Below are positions 10,807 through 22,812 of a stretch of 64,000 bases of DNA, in pieces (the first letter of the stretch is position 1; each line of letters starts with the position of its first letter). The notes below the pieces were generated by a model. That model was not told the origin of the DNA. It made no database searches and saw nothing but the letters and a program-made list of their open reading frames with translations. The translations under genes and the position numbers were made by a program. This stretch comes from Pochonia chlamydosporia 170 (Eukaryota; Ascomycota; Sordariomycetes; Hypocreales; Clavicipitaceae), in the NCBI RefSeq assembly GCF_001653235.2, contig NC_035791.1, forward strand, positions 6,448,001 to 6,512,000, given 5' to 3'.

Positions 10807-13131
10807 AGTAAAGCCTCACAAATACTAATAGGGAAGTTCTCATTCCAACGGAGGATCTGAGTTGGAAACGAAACTTCGTTCGGGAATGTCTGTTAAATGA
10901 TGCCCACTCTGGAATGATATTTGCGTCCCGGTAAATCAATTCGCGTCGACACACAGAAGCTGTTATCTCATAATATGGTAAACATTCCGGCAGGGTGTCT
11001 ATTAACGCCACCTGATCGAGTACTTACCATACCGCGACGGGTCACAAGACTAGCCGGTCAGGGAAAAAGTTCGACAATTCGTTGCTAAAGAATTCTAACT
11101 CAATAATATTGCCCGCTTTCGTACGAAACATAGGCTTCCAGGCACACAGACATGGTTGATAACGCCGTCGCGGGAGAAATTGTGCCGACAGCTCCGCCGC
11201 AACATTACACGGATAATGAAGTGAAATGACGTAAACGGGAAAGCCACTTTTGAGATCCTAATTCATATATTCGTGTCATTCGCTCTTCCTCTGACTCACA
11301 GGCTTGGCACGAAAATGGGCTGCCATGAAGTGGACATGCGATTGAAAAGCCCCTGTGAATATTATAATGCAGTTTCGGGAAATGACCGACATATTCTAGG
11401 ACCACGAAGTTTGTAGCAAATTTTCTGTCAGACCTTCCACTAATTCAAGGTCACTGTCCCTGATAGAAGCACGTTAATACCGGCGTTATCGTATCGCCAG
11501 CGGCTGGGTTCCACCAGTACCATGTGATTTTAAGTCAATGTCGAAAATACTGGATACTGGACGAGATCACTGAAGAGACTGGGACCAAATTCGAACTTCG
11601 CACTGCTTAGATAGTCTAACCAGCTTCGCTAAATATGAGGGCAGGTCGGAATTTACCAGTGTCAGTTACCGCTTAACTAGATATTTGATTATCACGCTCC
11701 GTCACCGCATAAAAAGATGTGCAAGCGTCTTCATGTTATATGGTGATGTCATGTGGGCGGGCAATGTTCTCTCGAGAGTCACTTACTTACTACAGGTTGG
11801 TAAATGCTATCCACCATTTCGTGCATCCCATTTTTCGTTTGGTAATGGTCCGCCTAGCCCCTGGAATGGTGTCTCTGGGCGACTTCTATGTCGCGGGAAA
11901 GCTAGGAAGATGTGAACTCTCTACCAGCTCCTACTGATTTTTGACCATGTTCTAACATAAGAATACGAGTTCCCTACCCAAGTATTCATCCTACAGCCAA
12001 CAGCCAATAAAAATAAATAAATAACTAATGAATAAAAAGAAAACACGGCGGAGGACCTTTTGGGCAGGTCTCGAAATCCAGATACCCGTCGGCAATTCGA
12101 CTGTAATGCACATCCCGGAGAATTGTTCCGCATGCCGTACCTTATCCAGAGCTAGCTAGGTGGTAGTATCGGACTGTACCGAATTATAGTTAACATTTTA
12201 AAGCAGTACAGCCCTTTACAATACAATCGCCTGCTATTAGTAATAGTTGGCCAGTGTTTCGTATTGACAAATGAATAAGCATGGCCTTAACAAACTATGC
12301 AGGTGAAAATCCAGGTGGCATTCAATCCAACATAAAATTGAACTTGACTTTGACTGTATTTACGCATGTGATCTCCTCTTCCTAAACTGAACCAGTCGGG
12401 TTGCCTTTGGTAAGTTGATGTTGGTATGCAATTGGTAACTTGATGTCCTTATTATATGCTAAGCGGAGCTATCGCGAACTTCTGAAGGGAGCTAGCCATT
12501 AAGCGACCAGTCAGTTGTATATTTCATCCTCCTTGATGCGCTAGAGCCAGAACCCATCGGCTGAGTCGACTGGTGCCCCTTCACGAATTTCAATGAATGC
12601 AGGCGAAAACATGGAAGGCATGGCGATCTAGCATTACTTAATTCACCGTTTGATAGTCAACAAAATACGGCGTACCTTATTGTTCCTGGGAAAGTACTCT
12701 GGCTGAAGCGCATCGTGAGGCAGGCTGAAATAAGGCTGAATGGCGGGTTTTCTTGCGAATGGTGAGTTGGGTATGCTTCAGTAGGGTCTGTCCAAACAAT
12801 AAGAACTCAGAACTATATACTTCAGCCCCAGCATGTGAACTGCAAACCGGGGCGATTTTTTCAGTTCTATATGGACTGCTTCTATATATAGTTCTCTTCA
12901 TGTAGCAGTTACATCAGACATGGCACGTGTGTAAGTACAAGAAAAGGAAAATGGTGGACTGCGACTTTGATAGAGCGATTGTTCACAAGGAGGACAGGAG
13001 GATTCTCAGGGATACGTCTGATTGAAGCTATTTACACAATGCTGAAAATAGTGGAGACATTCACCGAAAGCGAGTCACATAGTTCCCTCACAACTCCAAG
13101 TCCGCCGGTTCCATCAGCGGACAAAGTCTTA
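10807..13131. other. Intergenic, no supported gene
   Basis: Only short frames occur. One of 66 codons on the minus strand (11205-11405) has a Cys/His-containing segment (ACPLHGSPFSCQACESEEER) that might be an exon of an unrecognised gene. AT-rich sequence is concentrated near 12000-12040 and 12180-12350. Confidence 0.4.
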
Positions 13132-14217
13132 TCAAACTGGCGGGCCTCTCGTCTTTCCTAGTTCGTTTATGAATAGACGTGGTAGAAAGGCATTCGGTCG
13201 TTTCCCCTGATGTTCATTGCAAGATAATAAGGACATTTCGATGTATCCCTTCCAGAATTCGTGCCATATCTCACGAAACACTCCCAAATTTATCCATCTA
13301 GGCCAACAGCAATCATTATTCATTACTGCATCCACAAGCTGTGTCGTCACGTCAAATTCTGTTTGTTTAAATGGTCGACAGTTACCGAAGTTCGCCAACC
13401 AGAGACGAATGTTTCCCTTCTTGTCGCAACCAAGGACGAACTCCACGCCAGCCGCGTCAATACCACAGCACCAGTGCAGGACAGCCAGAGTTGAGCCCAT
13501 GACTTTGGACAGACCAGCGATATCCACTCGTTCTGCGTACAGTTGGTCAACATACGCGGGACGGTCATTGAGGCCGATTTGCCATTTTTCGGACAGCGGT
13601 GTCAGGCCGCCTAGGCAGACCTTGGTGACAAAATGCGAATTCGAGAGTGTATCCAAAGCTCGATCTTGGATAGACGGGGACAGATGTCGCTTCACAAGGT
13701 ACCTGACATGGTGAGGGTGAAACGGTCTAATAGATTCCATTGCGTACGCCGCATATCCCGCAGGAAGGTTTTCAACATTTGGGAGCAGAATGGAATATTT
13801 AGATTTGAGAATCTCAGGATGGAAATCAATGTAATGAGGAATAAAGGGTAAGATTATACTGGAGCCCAGACCGCCGAGGTAATTTAGAACGTGAATAAAG
13901 GCTGATTCAATACTGACGTGAAGATCGTATTCCTCTTGAAGAACTTCTTGTTCATTGGAGACTTTCAGCGTAACTGCTGGCTTCTGTACCATGGTGTACA
14001 AGCCCTCGGTTGTCGTAACAGGCTCTTGTATCGGCAGAGGTGTAGGTGCCGACGGTGGTGGGGCTCGAAGCAATTTCGAAATATGACCAAAGTAAAGCCA
14101 AAAGGTACGAGTAATCATTTGGAATTTGAGTCGAGCGAAATCAGGTCTGTCGTCGCGAATACTGGACATGCCATTACTGCGGATCCAACGGCCAAGCATT
14201 GCGTCCACGGCTGCCAT
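13132..14217 (-). CDS. DUF3669 domain protein
   Basis: The single uninterrupted frame of 361 codons starts with ATG. The C-terminal half holds the hallmarks of the fungal DUF3669 family: LAVLHWCCGIDAAGVEFVLG around residues 245-265, a short LWLANFGNCRPF element, and an acidic and aromatic helix (FREIWHEFWKGYIEMS). DUF3669 proteins are expanded in filamentous ascomycetes and resemble degenerate protein kinases, with HW..R..AA..EFVLG standing in for a catalytic loop; their role is unknown. The N-terminal Lys-containing lobe usual in the family is shortened here. No intron is needed and no stop interrupts the frame, so the gene looks intact. Confidence 0.75.
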   Translation of the reverse strand: MAAVDAMLGRWIRSNGMSSIRDDRPDFARLKFQMITRTFWLYFGHISKLLRAPPPSAPTPLPIQEPVTTTEGLYTMVQKPAVTLKVSNEQEVLQEEYDLHVSIESAFIHVLNYLGGLGSSIILPFIPHYIDFHPEILKSKYSILLPNVENLPAGYAAYAMESIRPFHPHHVRYLVKRHLSPSIQDRALDTLSNSHFVTKVCLGGLTPLSEKWQIGLNDRPAYVDQLYAERVDIAGLSKVMGSTLAVLHWCCGIDAAGVEFVLGCDKKGNIRLWLANFGNCRPFKQTEFDVTTQLVDAVMNNDCCWPRWINLGVFREIWHEFWKGYIEMSLLSCNEHQGKRPNAFLPRLFINELGKTRGPPV

Positions 14218-16391
14218 TGCACTTCTATATACTGCATAGATGTTGAAACGGCAACATCGATATCGTGCCCACCCATGTCAGTTGTACAGTCTGGCTTTAA
14301 GAAGGGAGGTAATTCTGAACAGGTAAGACGTAAGACGTATGGATGAACAGCACTGCAGAATGTTGTTAATGTAAGCAAAACGAGCTTGCTCTATGTTGAT
14401 AATGAATGCCCACTTAGTGATCGTCTTGCAGCTAAACCGGCCAATCAACAGTTTTCTGAGCACTATGTGCGGATTATGGTCAGAAGTATGCAAGCTCCTC
14501 ACCAACGAGTCCGGGTCGGAGCAACTGGAAGTGTCGCACTCGGTGGTTTTCGCAAGCAATCTGTCGAATGTGACATTCCGGAGGTGTTATTCCACCCAAT
14601 TGAACACATCAGCTCCCAGCATTGCCACCCAATATCATTGGGGGACTCAGGTGTGGGCCATAGGCTTAGGGCCCATCCATTACTGGATGCCTGGATTGGT
14701 GTATATTAACACCCAAATCCGTCCAGGGACAAATGAGTGGCGGATAAACAGTTGTGGCAGCATGATACGAGCATCCCCGGGGACACCTAGGTCCGGACAC
14801 GTTCTTCAAGAGCGGCTTTTCGTTGAAGGGCAACTTTTTTGGCACGTCACAACTCTTTTGACCACCTAGCTACTGCCCAAGTATGTAAACTGACCGATCC
14901 AGTATATAGCAGCATGTTATACCAGCCAAGCGTGTGACGCTAAGTGTAGGTGTCCTAGAGGACACAAAATGACCATAGCGGAATTTTGTGGTATACTTAC
15001 CAGAAGCGGATCCGAGTACGCATGAGCAAGCAAAGCAAGAGCTGTAGGAGTCTAATTGTATTGCCATCGTCATCGTCATCCGTGGTATGTCTTGAGGACG
15101 ATGATGCGACAGTTGCGTCAGATACGCATCATACTCCGAAGACGAGCATTGAAGGGTAAATAAAGTCCAGCCCACCTCAAGTCGAAGCACGAACTGGTAC
15201 TTTGGCGCAACGTTTCTCGGAATTGCTCCAGCCGTTGATCATGGTAAATAAATAAACCGGAGTTACTGAAAGTGCACGAATAAGCTGGTAGCATCCGCGC
15301 CGTTCATTCGCTGGAAGCCTCGAAATTGTGTGGCTGAATGAAGCTGCTCTGGGGAGGGCCGCATTACGGTACAGCGGTAGCGAGTCCCAAAAAAAAAATC
15401 ATTGAATCCCTTATAGACAATGTGATCAGGCTGTTGCGAAACGCGTTAAATGCCGACAGAGCGTTAAGCTGGCAGAAGGTTGAAGGTGGTCCCAGTGTCT
15501 TCGTTTCCGACATTTCATTCAGTGCCTCTTCGCCAGGAGCGACTCATCCATCTCGCCGCATCCTTACATGCACGTACTGTTGGACTAGTGTGGGCTGAAA
15601 GGAAATGGTCGTATTGGGTCAGTTGGTTGTACTAATGCCCCAGTGATGGCACACACGGGTGGCGACTTTCGCAATTGCCTCAGGGTTTGTTGAATTCCCG
15701 ACTCGTAGGAGCAGGATCCCCGCAGACAAGCGGCGCTGAGCGCCGAGGATCCACTTCGCGATTGCCACAGACGGCGAGGTTGGCAGCCCCATGCGGAGGG
15801 CTAGTTTCCCCGCCTGATAATAAGACATGCTGCTAGCCAAGAGCTTGGTGCAAGCTTGCTTGCCCTGAACTTTGCTATGGTCCTTAGGGGTTGGGCCTCG
15901 TCTCCAGGAGGAAACACTCCGACTCCGCAATCAAGGTGGCGTTACGGGCGGGTCGCTGCACAAGACAGCACCACTCTAAGTCTAAACCTAACTACCTTCC
16001 CCTTACGTTGATCTGGCCATAAACCGCGCCAGAATGAATTGGGAGCTTGTTTGGGTTGGGACGAATAGACGACAGTTATATGGGGTAGGTGCATCACGTC
16101 AAGTTGAAAGGAACCCTGAAGTGTTAAGAGGGAATCGACTGAGAGTACAACCTAAGTGGAAAAGGAGAAAAGAAACAAACAAACAAGAGAATGCTGACTG
16201 TAACAAAGGTTCAGAAACTTGAGGGCCCCGTCACATTTCGTGGATGCATGCAGTACAAGTGAGCTTCATGTTCGATACACCCCGACTCCGTCAGTCACGC
16301 ATAATTACGCTCGCTTTGTTTGACCACGTGACTGATTTCCTTGACAACGTCATTATTGCGGCTGAAACCCATGCGATAATCTATCTAACTA
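14218..16391. other. Intergenic, no supported gene
   Basis: Several 80-160 codon frames exist on both strands (for example 14393-14869 plus and 14870-15190 minus), but none shows a domain, a plausible intron structure or a conserved motif. Confidence 0.4.
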
Positions 16392-16809
16392 ACGTAGTCC
16401 ACAAGCGAGCGGTCCACACAAGCGAGCGGTCCACCCTAAAATCCCATACAAACTAGATTTCTAGAAAATGCTACCTAATAGGTAAAAAGAGCTATATTAC
16501 TAAAAATAGAGTTTATTATAAAATAGTTAGATAGTATATTAAACTCTAGGGTAGCTTCTATCTATAGTTTATAGTTAAGCTAAGGTTTTTACAGTGCGAA
16601 TTAGGAATTTTTAGACTTCTAAATAACTTGCTACCCTAAAGCTTAGAAAATCTAGAATTAGGTTTATTTAGTAGTTAAATCCCCTGTATTAAAATTTTAG
16701 CTATTTTTAGCTATAAATGCGATTTTTTGCAGGGATAAAAAAACTAGCTTTTTGGTGTAATTTAGGGTGGACCGCTCGCTTGTGTGGACCGCTCGCTTGT
16801 GGACTACGT
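16392..16809. mobile_element. 418-bp MITE related to pogo elements
   Basis: Perfect 49-bp terminal inverted repeats, beginning ACGTAGTCCACAAGCGAG and ending inward at CCCTAAA, bound an AT-rich core with no coding capacity. Both ends are flanked by TA (16390-16391 and 16810-16811), the expected target duplication. Each terminal repeat contains two tandem 17-bp units with the core CAAGCGAGC, the same design as the pogo ends at 1289-1346 and 38280-38320. The identical repeats suggest recent insertion or amplification. It is a non-autonomous element presumably mobilised by a pogo transposase; that link is inference from the ends. Confidence 0.92.
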
Positions 16810-16902
16810 TACTCTTTTCTAGTTCAAATTAATATTCGCCGAGTGTTCTTCCGCCCTGTAGCTGCAGCATTTTCCACCCGATCCAAACACGCCAAGTGGT
16901 TC

Positions 16903-17427
16903 ATGGCATCGTCTGAGTACAACGAACCGCCATTGCCCACAGGCAAATATTACCCTCCAATATATGAGAAACGCCACCGCGTGCGTAATTGCAAGAAAAC
17001 AAACCAGTTTGCGTGCGCTGCTCTAGGTAGCTCGGCTATCGTCGACTCGCAGGTCTCATGCTTGGCAGATGCGCTCTGGGCTCTCGAGGATGAGAAGGAG
17101 CGCAGGAAGCCACAGTGCCTGGCTACGCAACAAACCATCATTGCCCTTGAGGCGCCTAGGAAAATGGCACCCAATCCTTGTGCGGGAACGTTGCGTGGGG
17201 TCGACGTGAATCCTCAAAGTGCACACGGACGGCTTCGAAGCTGTCCTGTTTCGCCACTTCTTCGACCTCGGGACGACTCCGGCACGGTGACTCCACTAAA
17301 ACTCGGCAGCATTGATGCAGATACTGCTGGCAATGGAAAAGAGTCCAAATTAGAGCTCGGCAGGTCATGGACTGCATACGCTACAGCTCTCCGTAGCGAG
17401 CAAGACCAGCGAAATGGCACAGGTTAG
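16903..17427 (+). CDS. Hypothetical protein
   Basis: I do not recognise a domain. The frame begins 94 bp after the MITE and runs 174 codons from the first ATG outside the MITE. The N-terminus has a Pro/Tyr-rich segment (EPPLPTGKYYPPIYEKR) of a kind seen at the start of fungal proteins of unknown function, followed by a charged segment (LWALEDEKERRK) and a Ser/Pro/Asp-rich tail. The frame is open into the MITE, but a start there is unlikely. Moderate-to-low support. Confidence 0.35.
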   Translation: MASSEYNEPPLPTGKYYPPIYEKRHRVRNCKKTNQFACAALGSSAIVDSQVSCLADALWALEDEKERRKPQCLATQQTIIALEAPRKMAPNPCAGTLRGVDVNPQSAHGRLRSCPVSPLLRPRDDSGTVTPLKLGSIDADTAGNGKESKLELGRSWTAYATALRSEQDQRNGTG

Positions 17428-17871
17428 CTCTGTGCGTTTAACGATAGCCTTATTGGCGATTTCAACTATAAATTCTAACGGCATTGTTTACACATTCGTG
17501 AGCATGTGTCCCCTACGCGTCTCGCTTTTACGAAGTGGTCTGCGACAATAAGATAGGATTTATATCCTCCTCCAGCCAGACTCATAATGTGATTCTGCTC
17601 TAATGTCCAATCAGGGTGGCGCATCATTCATTATTAGTGATTGACATAATGAAGAATGATTGATAGTGATCATTCCATCGGGAAGCCCAGCAATGAAATG
17701 ATATTAATGAAATGAAATGAGATGTGGGGCAGAGCTTTCTGATAGCCCAATACTTCTTGTGGTTGCCCGACAAAAGCAAAGTTCAGAAACAACACCAGCG
17801 TCTTTGATCTTCTATGCCACCCCCTTTGGGTTTGTGCAAACCTTGACAATGCACAATGTAAAGCGTTCAAA
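17428..17871. other. Intergenic; probable 5' region of hAT element
   Basis: No gene is seen. The stretch is short and AT-rich near 17640-17720, and may include the left end of the hAT element, whose inverted repeat I could not identify. Confidence 0.35.
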
Positions 17872-20126
17872 ATGTCGGAACAGCCGATGATGTTGGCTTC
17901 GGTTGAAGAGGCAGGATCCTCTCCAAGCCTCCTCGATGAGCCTTCCTGTCTGAAAGGAATGCCTTCTATTGCGTCATCCCCGGTTCCGTCGAGCGTGTCA
18001 GCACAGTCAAGTCATTCCCCATCGGGAGAACTACGACCTACAAGAGGTCAAGGATGAAACTCGGCACAGATGGGTATGTTACAAATGCCTACGGAAGAAA
18101 CACCCGAAAGTTACTGGCGTCAGCGACCACTAATATCGAATCTCATCTCAATAATCAGCACAATATCTATGGCGGGAAAGCCCAACCAAAACAATCCAGG
18201 AAGAGGACAATCATACAGATGCTTTGTCAGAAAAAGAGTGAAACAGCAGTCGCAGACGTACAATTGCTCGAGGGCTTGAAGAAGCAGTTCGACAAGGATG
18301 TGTTTCAGCGTAAGCTCGTCAAATGGATAGTTGAGACAAATCAGCCATTCAGGGTTGCAGAAAGTGGACCACTTCGCGATATTTTTGATTATCTTAATCC
18401 CGTTGTCAGTATCACAAATGCCAATCTATCTCATGATGCAATTCGACGACGAATAACAGAGGAGTATCAATTCTTCCGCCTCCATGTCATTAGCGTCTTG
18501 CGGCAAAGTCCAAGCGATATGGATAGCGCTTTTGACGGTTGGACATCCCGCAATCGGCATCCATTATTCGGCGTAGTAGCCTTTTTTCTTGACAAAAATT
18601 TTCGGCCCGCAGAAAGTAGTGTTTGGACTCCCCAATCTTACTGATCGTCACACCGGCGAGAATATTGCGGAAAGCGTCCGTGAAATTTTGGAGTCGTTCG
18701 AGCTGAGCAAGGACAAAATTGGGTATTTTACCCTTGATAATGCCTCGAATAATGATAACGCAATGGTGTATCTGGGCCAATACTACGAGCTGCAGGATCC
18801 CATGAAGCGCAGGGTTCAATGTTTCGGGCATGTTGTTCACTTGGTTGCAAGGGCGATGCTGCTCGGCAAAGACGATGTAAGCGATGCAGCGGAGGATGAC
18901 ATCGATGCCGAAGCCTATGATGCATGGCTGAGAAGTGGCCCAATGGGAAAGCTTCACAACTTAGTTATCTGGATTCATCGGTCCATAGAGTTACTGAGAT
19001 GCTCCGGGAAGCCCAGACACAGGACGGCGAGAAGAGTTGGCCCGGTTCCCTGGATGTCGCTATTGATAACAATACCCGATGGCTCTCCCAATTTTACATG
19101 ATGAGCCGCGCCATCAAACTACGGCCTTATATTGAAGCTGTTGTTTCAGACGTAAGGCATGAGGCATCGAAACGAAAGAAGAACGGATGCAAACACGGCA
19201 ACTTACCTCATTGTCTTGAGGATGAGGCGCTTCTTACAGAAGACGACTGGAAAACTATTGGGTGCTATCACGACCTCCCACGGCATTGCGAGACATGTGT
19301 TAAGAATTTAGAGGGGGATGGAAAGCAACGGACTCGCAAGGGAGGAAAAGAGGCAGCGTATGTACTAATGCGGGATATCTGCCCTGCATATAAGTGACTG
19401 ATGGGACATTTAGAAGACGCGAAGGTGTCTGCAGACCAGCTGCCAGAATCTGCTCACCTTAGAACAAACATCAACCTCGCATGGGCAAAGTTGAACAAAT
19501 ACTACGTCGCCATTGACGAGTCGCCTGCATATTACGCTGCTACTGTTCTTCATCCAGCCATCCGGTGGGACTTCCTTCTTCGCGCATATGGTGAGCGGGC
19601 GGCTTGGATTGAAAAGGCTGAGAAACTCATTAACGACCCGTGGCAGGAATACAAGCAATTCCCAGTCCAATTCCAACGCGATGACTTGCGCCAGCTACAA
19701 CCAGCCAAGAAGATAAGGGGATCAGACGAAAACTCTTTCTCTTCCTATCTAGACAGCTTCAAGTCGGCAGTTTTGATATCTCAAGAGGTTGGTGAGGATG
19801 ACGGGCTGGATCGGTGGCTTCGTATCGCAGACCCAGTAGAGAAAGACTTTGACCCATTCCTGTACTGGTTCAATAAGAGATTCAATTATCCTCGGCTTAC
19901 TCGGATGGCCTTAGACGTGCTCTCCGTGCCTCCAATGGCCGCCGAGTGCGAAAGTGTTTTTTCCTCTTGTGGGAGCATGGTGTCTGCGAAGCCTTGTTGG
20001 CTAGAGGCAGAAACAATTGCCATGACCCAAACTGTGAGATCGTGGCTACGAGCCGGGTTATTGGACAATTATGACGGGTTGCTAAAAGGTCTAACGGCGG
20101 AGGAATTAGATGGCGATGCTGCATAA
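17872..20126 (+). pseudogene. hAT-family transposase, multiply disrupted
   Basis: Consecutive frames encode one hAT transposase. A Ser/Pro-rich N-terminus (17872-18057) is followed by a BED-type zinc finger split between frames (CYKC near 18080, then ESHLNNQH near 18150). Next come a core with FDGWTSRNRHPLFG (about 18530) and YFTLDNASNND (about 18725), and a C-terminal dimerisation region with DPFLYWF and VPPMAAECESVFSSCGSMVS (about 19850-19980). At least three frame changes occur (two around the zinc finger, one near 18600-18640), plus another near 18950 and an in-frame TGA at 19395-19397. The element cannot make an active transposase. Terminal repeats and the 8-bp target duplication were not located. 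Confidence 0.85.
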
Positions 20127-21043
20127 GAAGCGCGTTGAAAATCGGACCCGCAAGTTCCGTTCAATATACTGCTCAAATCACTCGTTAGACATTTTGGGAA
20201 CCAGTAACACGAGTGGAATCGCATTTGATATAGATTTGGGTGTTGCCCCTCCCGTGCTTTTGGTTAGGGCAAGTGCGCCTCCCGAGGCGCCTGGAGTCAG
20301 GATGGGAAAGTGGACGCAGAATACTAGTTACCAATAAAAGTGCGGCTGTCTAGATGGCCGAACAAGAAGATTTCAAGCCTGGAGACGGCAGGCCATTTCG
20401 CATGGCACTTTCAGTCTTCCAACCAGTCCATCCCCCTTCTTGTACTATGCTATATGGTCGGCAACTAATACTGGGGTGGGGACCATCCCCATGTTAGTCG
20501 ACCCACTTGGGCCTTGACCAAAGCTCGCTAGTTGCTTTGGTTCCCCTCATGTTGCCATGTTCCCAGTTGGCTACATTCCCTCCAGCGCAAGCTTCATCTG
20601 GCTCACGATTTACCAACATTTGACTGTTCTCTCGAGCACCTAGGCTGATTTCTCATCAACTAACCCATCGGTCAGCGGTAATAGCCTTCGACCTTTCCTT
20701 TCTATCGATCTTCTCATCCGACCAACCGTTAGTAAACGACCCGCACCCCATCAATCTGCTCCATGGCGACATCTCAATGGCAGCAGGACCACCACGCCAC
20801 TCTTTCCGTGCCGCAATTAATCAACAGCAGTGAATTTTGATTGAATACTTGCCGTCCACATGGACTGCTCTTCCTGCGTCTTTTCGATATCTCCGTCACC
20901 ATTTTATCAGTAAATTAGGCATTTATCTATTACTGTTAAGGAACTGGGGAGCAAGTTGTCACAAAACGGCTTAGCCAACTTGTCAAGCCTACCCGAAGTT
21001 GCACGTCCGCCCGACTTGCTAGCCTTGTTAGAAACAAGTCCCT
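20127..21043. other. Intergenic; hAT 3' region and CK1 upstream region
   Basis: The right end of the hAT element should lie in the first few hundred bases but no inverted repeat was recognised. From about 20640 the sequence is pyrimidine-rich (CTTTCCTTTCTATCG, CTTCTCATCC), like a fungal promoter or 5' leader. A 25-codon open frame at 20762 could act as an upstream ORF for the CK1 gene. Confidence 0.4.
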
Positions 21044-22182
21044 ATGATGACCTACAGCTTGACGAAGATGGTAGGCCCTAACCCATAATATGCCCTTGAC
21101 AAAAGTGGTGATGCGCGGCTCTGCTTCTTTTCCCACAAGATGAACTCTGGTGTGTGTCATCATTGCCACCCTGCAAAGTTGCAAAGCTGCCCTCTCCAAG
21201 ACAAGATTACTCGCCTATGATATACGAATTTACATTTAAGAATGTAGGTCGTAGTAATAAACTAATTCTATGGTGACAGGATCTTCGTGTTGGTGACAAA
21301 TATCGCATTGTCCGAAAGATCGGCTCGGGTTCGTTTGGTGAAATATACCTAGGCCGAAATATCATATCAGGAGAAGAAATTGCAGTCAAACTTGAACCTG
21401 TTAATGCCAAATATCCACAGCTTCAGTACGAAGCTCGTATCTACAAGTATTTGGCTGGTGGTCTCGGCATCCCACGCGTCCGCTGGTTCGGTGTTGAGGG
21501 CGGATACAATGCTATGGTGCTGGATCTTGTCGGCCCCAGCTTGGAGGATCTCTTCAACTACTGCAACCGAAAGTTTTCATTGAAGACTATCCTTCTTCTC
21601 GCCGATCAGCTCATCTCTCGAATCGAGCACATCCATGCCAGGTCTTTCCTCCACCGCGACATCAAGCCCGATAACTTTCTCATGGGCATCGGCAAGTGTG
21701 GCGACCAAGTCCACATTATTGATTTTGGACTTTCCAAGAGGTACCGGGACCCCCAGAGTGGTTTCCATATCCCTTACCGAGAAAACAAGGACTTGACTGG
21801 TACCGCGCGGTATGCTTCTATCAACTCTCACTTGGGTATCGAGCAATCTCGTCGTGACGATTTAGAAGCTCTCGGTTATGTCCTACTCTACTTCTACCGC
21901 GGTTATCTTCCCTGGCAAGGTCTACATGCTAATACCAAGAAGCAAAAATATGACCGTATCATGGAGAAGAAGATGGCCACCCCAACTGAGGTTCTATGCC
22001 GCGAACTTCCCAATGAGTTTACAACGTACCTGAAATACACCCGCTCTTTGTGTTTCGACGAGAAACCCGACTATTGCTACCTTCGTAGGATATTTCGCGA
22101 TGTCTTTGTTCGCGAAGGATTTCAGTACGATTCCGTGTTCGATTGGACAATTTACAACTATGAGAAGATGGTCCAGGCGTAA
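21044..22182 (+). CDS. Casein kinase 1 (Hrr25/CKI-delta type), kinase domain only
   Basis: The main exon (21280-22182) encodes a CK1 catalytic domain: Gly loop [13 protein letters not shown], Lys in EIAVKLE, catalytic loop [20 protein letters not shown], the CK1-specific [22 protein letters not shown], and [10 protein letters not shown] at the end. All catalytic residues seen are present. The protein stops right after the kinase domain (MVQA), whereas Hrr25/CkiA proteins usually carry a long Gln/Pro-rich tail. Exon 2 begins [10 protein letters not shown] after a CAG acceptor at 21279. A likely first exon is 21044-21070, ending ACGAAGATG before a GTAGGC donor, giving Met directly before DLRVG as in the family. 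That donor is weak, so the first exon is tentative. Substitutions at usually invariant sites suggest a divergent second copy beside a conserved core gene. Confidence 0.85.
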
Positions 22183-22812
22183 TCTTTCGTGATGAGAAGT
22201 TTTTATTGCGTCTCCTCTTATAACTTGCCTTGCCGACCGTCATAGAAGAGATTGGCTTTGCCATTCTGGTCTCTGATCTTGCATCATTCAAGTTCTTACG
22301 ACGATCCGTAACAGACAGCGGATACCTCGCGCGCCGGCCCCTCTTGCTTGTTTTACATGTACGGTCCAGTGTGAGAGCATCTAGATAAGACTGGAAGTAA
22401 GCTGCTAAATCTTGATGCGCGAAAAGAACAGCTTTAACTCTGGTAGCTTGACCTGCTTGCAACTAACTTCAGAATCCTTTGCTGAATAACTAGTTGATCA
22501 GCAGGCGTGTCAATACTCTCTGGCCTTCGCTTGCTTCTCGTTTGCATCTGCGATGCGATTTTGTACATCTTATGGTCTAAGGTCTTTGTGTTTTTGTCGA
22601 ATTTACGTCTATTACCCTTTGAAGCTTACTAGCTCTTGGGAACGCCGCTACCTGCGGCGCAACTTGGAGACTCTTCGATGTATTGAATGTGTACTTGGAT
22701 CGCAACTTGGCCCGTGGTTATTCAGACAGTATCTGTTTCGGAGCATTTTATTATAATAATCACTAACTGTATAAGTTAACCCCTGAACTAAACACGATTA
22801 TAGAGATCTCCG
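22183..22812. other. Intergenic, no supported gene
   Basis: This is probably the CK1 3' region followed by AT-rich spacer (about 22740-22800). No domain-bearing frame is seen. Confidence 0.4.

Noticed and set aside
16270..16330. tRNA-like GTTCGA box
   Set aside because: A lone GTTCGATACACCCC resembles a T-arm but no matching acceptor stem, D-arm or anticodon arm could be drawn.
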